A stretch of DNA of 64,000 nucleotides from Hymenopus coronatus (Eukaryota > Arthropoda > Insecta > Mantodea > Hymenopodidae): the NCBI GenBank assembly GCA_030762935.1, contig CM060897.1, positions 113,766,176 through 113,830,175 of the forward strand, in the 5' to 3' direction. Below are positions 57,654 to 64,000 of this stretch, one piece after another. How positions within the stretch are numbered: position 1 is the first letter of the stretch; each line of letters begins with the position of its first letter. The notes beneath the pieces are model-generated. The model worked only from the letters and a program-made list of their open reading frames with translations. It was not told the DNA's origin and made no database searches. The translations under genes and the position numbers were made by a program.

Positions 57654-60140
57654 CAACGGTTCCCAATCGGTGTGCCCCGGCACCCTAGGGTGCCGTGTGA
57701 TTGGCTAAGGGATGCCGCGAGATATTGAGATAAACAGAAAAAAAAATACCTTCTACTGAAGCCTTAAGTCTTGTAAGGTCTTGAAATAAAATAAGTCAAA
57801 TCAATTACTCTCATGCACGGCAGATGGTGTTAGTGGTCGATTCATTTCAATAATTCAGTTATACTAGTATCCCACAGATGGCATTACAGCTATACCCTGC
57901 CGAACATTCCCGAGACTACTCGCTTCCTCACGAACATTCCCGAGACTTCGACATGAATATATAAAAGTGTACGCCGCTTGGCGCTTTCAGTTGTCTTCCT
58001 CGCGTTGATTCACAGTGTTTAGCTATGGATAAGTTCATTGTTAAACGTAAACGCCAGGACAGTGAAAGTGAACAGCCGGCTCCTACTGCTTGCTTTAAGA
58101 AGCCAAATCTTACAGTTTCTCCCGGACTGTCGAACTCGCCACATAAAGAAGACAAACGAAAGAAAAGAACATACCAGGACAGTTACTTAGCGGGTGGATT
58201 TAAGTGGAATAACAACGAGGAAAACCCTATCCCTGTGGGATTAGTTTGTGGCGAAACACTTAGCAACGAGGCCATGGAACCTAGCAAACTGAGTCGGCAT
58301 CTTACAACAAAGCATCCTAGTGTGTCACAGAAAAATGTAATGTATTTTTCACATATATTAGAAGGGGAGAAGAAAACAGCTGTGCGAATGGTAAAGAGAA
58401 TGACCATAGGTGATACTGCTCTTCAAGCCTCATTTAAAGTAGCAGAACTGATAGATAAAAAGAAGAAACCTCATATTTTTGGAGAGGAAATCATTGGCCC
58501 TGCATGTCAAGTTATAGTTTCAACAATACTTGGCGAAGGAGCAGCTAATCAAATTTCGAAAGTTCCTCTGTCCAACAACACAATCAGCCGCAGGATATCT
58601 GAAATGTCATGCAATATCAACGAACAAGTCACGGAGAAAATAAAAACTTATAGAACATTTGCTTTGCAAGTAGATGAGAGTCTCGATATTGGTGACAAAC
58701 CGCAACTCCTTGGTTTTATCAGATATATTGATGAAAAAGATATTAGTGAACAGTTTCTGTCCTGTAGACCGCTGGAGACTACAACCACAGGCCATGATAT
58801 TTTCGTTTCTATTAATTCCTATCTCAATGACCATGATATTTCATGGAAAGACTGTTGTGGTATATGAACAGATGGTGCACCATCTATGTCTGGGAAAATT
58901 AAAGGTTTTACTGCCAGAGCTCTCAATCAAAATCCATCCATTATTATAACTCACTGTTTTCTGCATAGAGAGGCATTAGTCATGAAAGCCTGTAATGAAG
59001 ATTTTGCTGAAGTGTTTAACCAAGTTGTGAAAATGGTGAACTATATGAAGTCTCGACCTTTAAAGTGCAGAATTTTTAAACAGTTAAGTCGCGCAACGGA
59101 TGCAGCTCATACCTCTTTGTTACTTCACACAGAAGTAAGGTGGTTGTCGCGGGGTCGTGTATTGAACCGGTTTCTCGAACTTAAAGAACAGCTAAAAACT
59201 TGTTTTAAGGATGAAAATCAAGACACATTTCATGAGCTCTTACTAAGTGATTCTTGGTGTTTTGAACTGTCGTATCTGGCAGATATTTTTCATAAGCTGA
59301 ATGAACTGAATGTTTCGATGCAGAGTCGACATGAAACAATAATCTCCTCAACCAATAAAGTGAAAGGTTTTAAAGAAAACATAATTCATGGAAGTCTGCA
59401 GTTCAAAAAGGAGGTTTGTCGAACTTTCCATCTCTTCTTAATGTGGCAGGAGATAAAGATCTGGGTAAACTGAAAGACCGCATTTGTGATCACTTATCAA
59501 GATTGCAAGATGCAATAGATGCGTACTTTCCAACTATTTCCACTACGAATCTCGACTGGGTTGTCTCACCACTTGATTTTGAAGACAGTGCAGAGGAAAT
59601 AGATTTCACTACTTGCGAACGAAATGAATTTATTGATCTTTGTGCTGATTCCACACTCAAAGGTAACTTCACCAAGAGTGAGGCGTCGGTGGCTATTTTT
59701 TGGCTTCAACGGAGAGAGGAGTACCCTAACCGAATGAAGAAAGCAATTAACGCACTTTTGCCCTTTTCAACATCCTATGTATGCGAGCAAGCCTTCTCTG
59801 CTATGGTGACAATAAAATGCAAAGCAAGAAATAGACTGAATAACCTTGAGGATGATTTGCGTGTTTCACTATCAACTGTAAGACCCGACATCACATATCT
59901 GTGCTCTAAGCATCAATCACAAGTTTCACATTAATCATTAATCGAACAAAATTTATTGATGTATTTTTACTCAGTGATTGTAGTAATGTTGTATTATCTT
60001 ATGGTGCACGTTATTATTATATAATATTTCAATAAATTAACATATTAAGCTTAATTTTCTTTTAATTCAAGGAAGGGTGCCCCTGGTGTTTAATGTTATT
60101 CCCAAGGGGGCCGTGAACTTCAAAAGGTTGGGAAACACTG
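57654..60140 (+). mobile_element. hAT DNA transposon, decayed but well bounded
   Basis: The left end is CAACGGTTCCCAATCGG. The right end, as reverse complement, is CAGTGTTTCCCAACCTT. The flanking 8-bp target duplication is CTCTAAAG (57646-57653) against CTCTAAAA (60141-60148), one mismatch, and it fits the hAT preference with a central TA. Length is 2487 bp. The element carries one transposase gene and sits inside an HLR. Confidence 0.9.
58025..59934 (+). pseudogene. hAT transposase (ZBED5/SCAND3-like), pseudogene
   Basis: The gene would encode about 635 residues. The N-terminus has a BED-like zinc finger, but the usual first Cys of the C-x2-C pair is Gly (PVGLVCGE near 58233-58256). The following SKLSRHLTTKH keeps the two His. 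The catalytic region shows FALQVDESLD and TDGAPSMSGK, then HTEVRWLSRG. The C-terminal hATC dimerisation region contains FSTSYVCEQAFSAM. There are two visible lesions. A TGA at 58865-58867 sits where the family normally has Cys before TDGA, and one frameshift lies at about 59410-59425. The start ATG at 58025 lies about 370 bp inside the element. Otherwise it is well preserved, suggesting fairly recent inactivation. Confidence 0.9.
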
Positions 60141-60225
60141 CTCTAAAATCTTCATTATTCCGGATGGCTTTTGAATAACTCCTAAACCGTAACAACAAAA
60201 TCTTGCTTCACAAGTTACACAAGGT
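60141..60225 (-). repeat. HLR fragment, right side of the hAT insertion
   Basis: The sequence continues the interrupted HLR (cttcattattccggatggct, actcctaaaccgtaa) and then ends. Confidence 0.7.
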
Positions 60226-60548
60226 TCTTCCATTAATTTAGGCTAATTAGCCTGCATCGGCGAATTATTCTATAGTGTCCAGCGTTTACAATGTCGGCCA
60301 TCGTCTCTTATTCCTCTTGGATTGTATTGGCAGACTCTTCTTGTTATCCTTTTATCTCTCATCTTCATTAACTGTTTAATCCACTTTTTGTTGTTTGCTT
60401 TAGTTGTGTTTTTTAACTTATATATATACAGGCTTGAGACTTAGAATATCTCCAAAACTAAGCGGTGTAGAAAGAAACGTTTTGAATAAAAGTTGAGTGA
60501 TATAATGGGGGAAAGTATATTATTTTTTGTTTTAATAAGGTACATTTT
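60226..60548. other. Unidentified spacer
   Basis: No feature recognised. Confidence 0.4.
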
Positions 60549-61402
60549 TACTTTTTCTACACATACATAGTATATAGAGAAGGTATTGTATTGTACCAAA
60601 AATTTCGATACTGAGATTTCACCGTAAATACATATTTTAGGACCCACTGAATCCAAAAAAAATGTTTTTTTGAAAAAACGTCCATGTGTGTGTTTGTGTG
60701 TGTCCATGTGTCCGCATGTCTGTGGACACGATAACTCAAAAAGTTGGTAAAATACCAAACTTGGTATTTAAGTTTTATATCTTCCAGGGATGCGACAAGA
60801 AGATTGAGAAAAATGCCCAACCCAAATTACCCTTTAAATGGAAAAATTTCGAAAATGTTGATTTCCTCAAAAATGGCTGTAACGATTTTGATTAAAATGC
60901 GCTTTATTAAAGGTACTTATATGGCAAATAAAATTTATATTTGGGTATAGCCTCTAAAGCCCTCTTTACTTTGAATGCATTTTGTTGAATTTTTCGTAAC
61001 TGGTAAACTGTAAGAGAGAGACAGAAACTTACTACAAAAAAAATTTAGATCACATTAAAGCACACAATTTATGTTATACACTGTTTATTCGTAGAATTGA
61101 CCAGTTCTGAGATATTCCCTGTTATTGTTTTCAGATATAAAACTCTCAACGTTTCTCACACGGAAAGTTGTAAATTCCTTGCCCGGCAACCACCTGGCAA
61201 CCAGTTTTTAAAATATTTGACTATCACTTAGCCTAGTGTATTACCTCATTTCCCTTCTACTTACAAGGAAGCAAGCAATTAAGACAATATCTGCTAATGT
61301 TTATCTCGATTATCATTAAGTAGATGGAAGAATAAGCTTTTTAACAACGATTTGTTACAGAGACGTAGAGAAAGTCATGTAAATGGAACATATCAGCTTT
61401 TT
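60549..61402 (-). repeat. HLR copy, complete
   Basis: ACTTTTTCTACAC is at the low end. A GT microsatellite lies at about 60685-60705. 'gacgtagagaaagtcatgta' and then 'aatggaacatatcagctttt' form the high end. Confidence 0.85.
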
Positions 61403-62068
61403 AAATGGGAACCAACATTTTTAAGTTATTTCCTTATTCCTGATCAAAAATAAACGACTTTTGCTTTAATCATTTTCTTGTACAGGGCTCTGTTACTAGT
61501 CTAGACAACCAAATAACTTTTATTCAAGACGTTTCTTACTGTTTTGAAGTTATTCTACAGTCTGAAGTTAAGTGGTCAACTCTGTATATGTACATATTAA
61601 TTCTTCACTTATTTGCTGATTGTGTATTCTATCTGCTGACGTGCATCCTTTCACATTCCGTAAAAATAATATCTCTGCTGCTTGTAGCGTACTTCTTTCC
61701 TTTGATTTTACTATTGGGTTTTACTTCAATACTACAAAGAAGGAACAGCCATTGCCGTATATAGTTTAATTTTTTTTATCTTATCTAGTTACTGGGAAAA
61801 AGTTCTTTTTATGGTCTCACATACTGCATGGAGTGTATATATTTTATTTTATATATCGTCCTCTTCTTCATCTATATCACATCCTCAGTACTTAAAACAT
61901 ATTATTTGTTCCACTATGTTATTGTCTCATACTATTTCGTTTCTTATTTCATACTTATCTTTAAATTACATTATTTTTTATTTATTTATTGTTATTTTGC
62001 AACTCAGATGGCCACAATTTGGAACTTGTGTGCTATTGGTAGATGTCGTAACACATGTAATTTATTTT
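61403..62068. other. AT-rich spacer
   Basis: Two overlapping frames (135 and 80 codons) translate AT-rich sequence into Ile/Tyr/Phe-rich peptides and are not convincing genes. Confidence 0.4.
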
Positions 62069-62069
62069 A

Positions 62070-62870
62070 AAATCTCTGGTGTGTTCCATTCTTTCTCCAG
62101 GTGTTCCACATATAAATATCCTTACAAAAGATGTGTCTTTTATTTACATCGTGCTAATCGAAATAAACATACCAGATTGTTCTTATTGCTTGCTTCTCTG
62201 AGAATTAAAGCGAAATAAGGAAATATACGAGGCTAAAGCAATAAGTACGTGAAACGATAGAAGTGCGGTTTATTTTGGGTGTACTGTAGTAAAGAGAGAC
62301 GAAATGAAAGGAGGCTTGCTCTTTAAGAAGAGCTAACGTAGCTCAACATTGATACCAATAACAAGGCGTATTTCTAAAACGGTCCAATATACAAGAAAAA
62401 CGTATATGTTACAATTTGATTGTTTTAACAAGATCTACATTTTTTGTAATAAGTTTTTGTGTATTTATTACGGTTTACCAGTTATGCAACACTCAGCAAA
62501 ATGCATCCAGAAATAAGAGGTCTTCCGAGGTTATTCACAGAATATCCCAGATATGCATTTTATTTGTGACGTAAATATCGTTAACATATGTATTTGAATC
62601 AAAATATGGGAGCCATTTTTTATAAAATACAAATCTTCGAATTTCTTTTTCCATACAAAGTGTTGTTTGGGGTGGAGGGATTTTTTTTTCACAATCTTCG
62701 TGTCACATTCTTGGAAGATAGCAAACTTCAATTCAAAGTTGGTATTTAACGATCTTTTAGTTTTTGAGCCATGTTGATCATACACACACACACACATGTA
62801 CATACTCTACACACAAACACACTGACCTATTTCTAAAAATGTCTTTCTTTATTTTAGGGGTCATCGAAGA
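62070..62870 (+). repeat. HLR copy, 3' truncated
   Basis: The 5' end is TCTCTGGTGTGTTCCATTCT. The copy runs through a CA-rich stretch at about 62780-62800 and stops at 'ttattttaggggtcatcgaa', before the hairpin. Confidence 0.8.
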
Positions 62871-63598
62871 TTGTATTGTTGCGAACCAAGTTCTGAGACG
62901 TGGGGGATAGCCATTTTAGAATGGTGAAAGGAAGACAGATGGTAGAGCAATGATAACAATGAGACTTAAATTAAACCAATATATTGAGAAAGATTAAGTA
63001 ATTTGTTATTTGCGCATGTTTGGTTTCCAAAGGTCAATATCGTTCTGATTACGGGGGCTACTAATACCTTAAGAAATACATCTTGGTGTATCGAGGCGAA
63101 GTGAGAAATGAAATGGTTGAGCGGCTGAGCCCGGAGAGACCCCCAAGGCGAACAAGACCAACAGAGGTTCCCCGACGTTCAAGACCTGGTGGTTGGGTCT
63201 GCAGTCCCTTAAATAGATTTAGCCAAAAGGGCATTCCAACATGGTGGCCGTACCCTAATATGGAGAACCAACGCCCTGATAGTCCTACCCAATCAACATC
63301 GAATGTTTATATGTTCTAGAATATACGGTGTGACGTCAAAGTGCGAATATGCACGTAGCCCAACGGAAGTTGGTGTCATCGAAAAGTCCACTAGGAGTGC
63401 CATCGGAAGAGGCTAGTCACTTCCATCCTGTTACTGAAGCAGCTTATAACAAACTTTAATTTTTCCAAGAATATATAAGAATGAAATCCCAATTAATTCA
63501 GATTCATTAATTCTTAATTAATAACATATTACTAAAACAATATGATTTGAACTCTAGCCAATGACACAAGTGACAGTATTACCTGTGACGTCTCGTTA
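62871..63598. other. Unidentified spacer, partly GC-richer
   Basis: A more GC-rich block at about 63090-63300 has a 78-codon frame that I do not recognise. No element boundary is visible. Confidence 0.35.
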
Positions 63599-63599
63599 T

Positions 63600-63666
63600 T
63601 GAATTGTATGTAGAATACAATACCTTCTCTACTGGCTATTTATATTATGCATGCTAGAGTAAGAAA
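63600..63666 (+). repeat. HLR 3'-end fragment
   Basis: Only 'gaatacaataccttctctac' and a degenerate hairpin to 'gctagagtaagaa' remain. Confidence 0.6.
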
Positions 63667-64000
63667 AACAAGTCTTATTGTACTTTAGCGAAACCTAAGA
63701 AACTGGATGAGGAATGACGCTGAGTTCAACACGAGTTTGCCTTTCCTTTTCCGCTTCCGCGAAACCACCCGATGTATTATATTCCTTGTTCCATTCGGCC
63801 CAATTGAGGTCGTTGATGTTCCTCGGCTCACAGGGCGGTAGGGGGGTGAAGGGGAAATACAAAACCTATAAAGTACGTTGATCATAAATCACTTTCCTGA
63901 CATAGCCCTGGCCCTGATATCGTACAGGCTTCGGGGTTTAAATCTCTAGTCAACTGACACCTGCGAAAAGAACAAGTGTAAATTTTTCCTGGCAATCTGA
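63667..64000. other. Unidentified spacer to the end of the window
   Basis: No feature recognised. Confidence 0.4.

Noticed and set aside
61811..62218. 135-codon frame with Ile/Tyr/Ser-rich peptide
   Set aside because: AT-rich composition and no motif. It also runs into an HLR copy.
1..64000. CRISPR array or other prokaryotic system
   Set aside because: The repeats are long, dispersed and in both orientations, with no regular spacers. The content is eukaryotic.
1..64000. HLR as an LTR or solo-LTR family
   Set aside because: No TG...CA ends, no primer-binding site or polypurine tract, and no consistent short target duplications seen by eye.

Overview
The window is AT-rich eukaryotic DNA, most likely from an arthropod with a large, repeat-laden genome. 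The reasons are several decayed mariner, pogo and hAT transposons, a decayed Helitron, a 5'-truncated LINE, several tRNA-derived SINE families, microsatellites and minisatellites. There are no operons or prokaryotic features. I find no convincing host protein-coding gene. Every protein match I can support belongs to a mobile element, and all of those proteins are broken. The species cannot be told from the sequence.

The dominant component is one interspersed repeat of about 0.7-1.1 kb, called HLR (Helentron-like repeat) below. It is present in roughly 45 full or partial copies and, by eye, makes up about 25 kb of the 64 kb. One end reads TCTGATGTGTTCCATTCACATG followed by ACTTTCTCTACA (quoted separately in the features). 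The other end carries an imperfect palindrome around ACTATGTACATAGT, closed by TGTAGAGAAAGT, the exact reverse complement of ACTTTCTCTACA. These offset inverted repeats, the single hairpin end, an internal GT/CA microsatellite, T-rich insertion sites and head-to-tail tandem copies suggest a non-autonomous Helentron (HINE/DINE-1-like) family. That classification is inference. HLR strand is given as + when the TCTGATG end has the lower coordinate.

Layout. 1-10900: HLR copies with unidentified spacers, plus a SINE and an ATT microsatellite near 10 kb. 10906-13268: a pogo/Tigger-like transposon with TA duplication, inside an HLR. 13328-24777: HLRs and five SINE insertions, plus a 67-bp x3 minisatellite at 22 kb. 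24778-28025: AT-rich spacer, then a foldback element with two 211-bp arms about 97% identical. 28122-31589: two decayed mariners flanking a minisatellite. 32143-34235: a SINE and HLRs. 34560-35400: four tandem units of about 200 bp. 35970-36850: a Helitron helicase relic with a canonical 3' end. 36890-42155: HLRs enclosing an inverted mariner. 42335-43321: LINE 3' end. 44917-46125: another mariner. 46648-57615: dense HLRs, two small inverted-repeat elements and SINEs. 57654-60140: a hAT element with an 8-bp target duplication, inside an HLR. 60141-64000: HLRs and spacer.

The genes do not act together in a pathway. The useful information is the order of nesting: pogo, hAT, SINEs and a mariner sit inside or against HLR copies, so HLR amplification predates them, while one HLR has itself landed inside an older inverted-repeat element.
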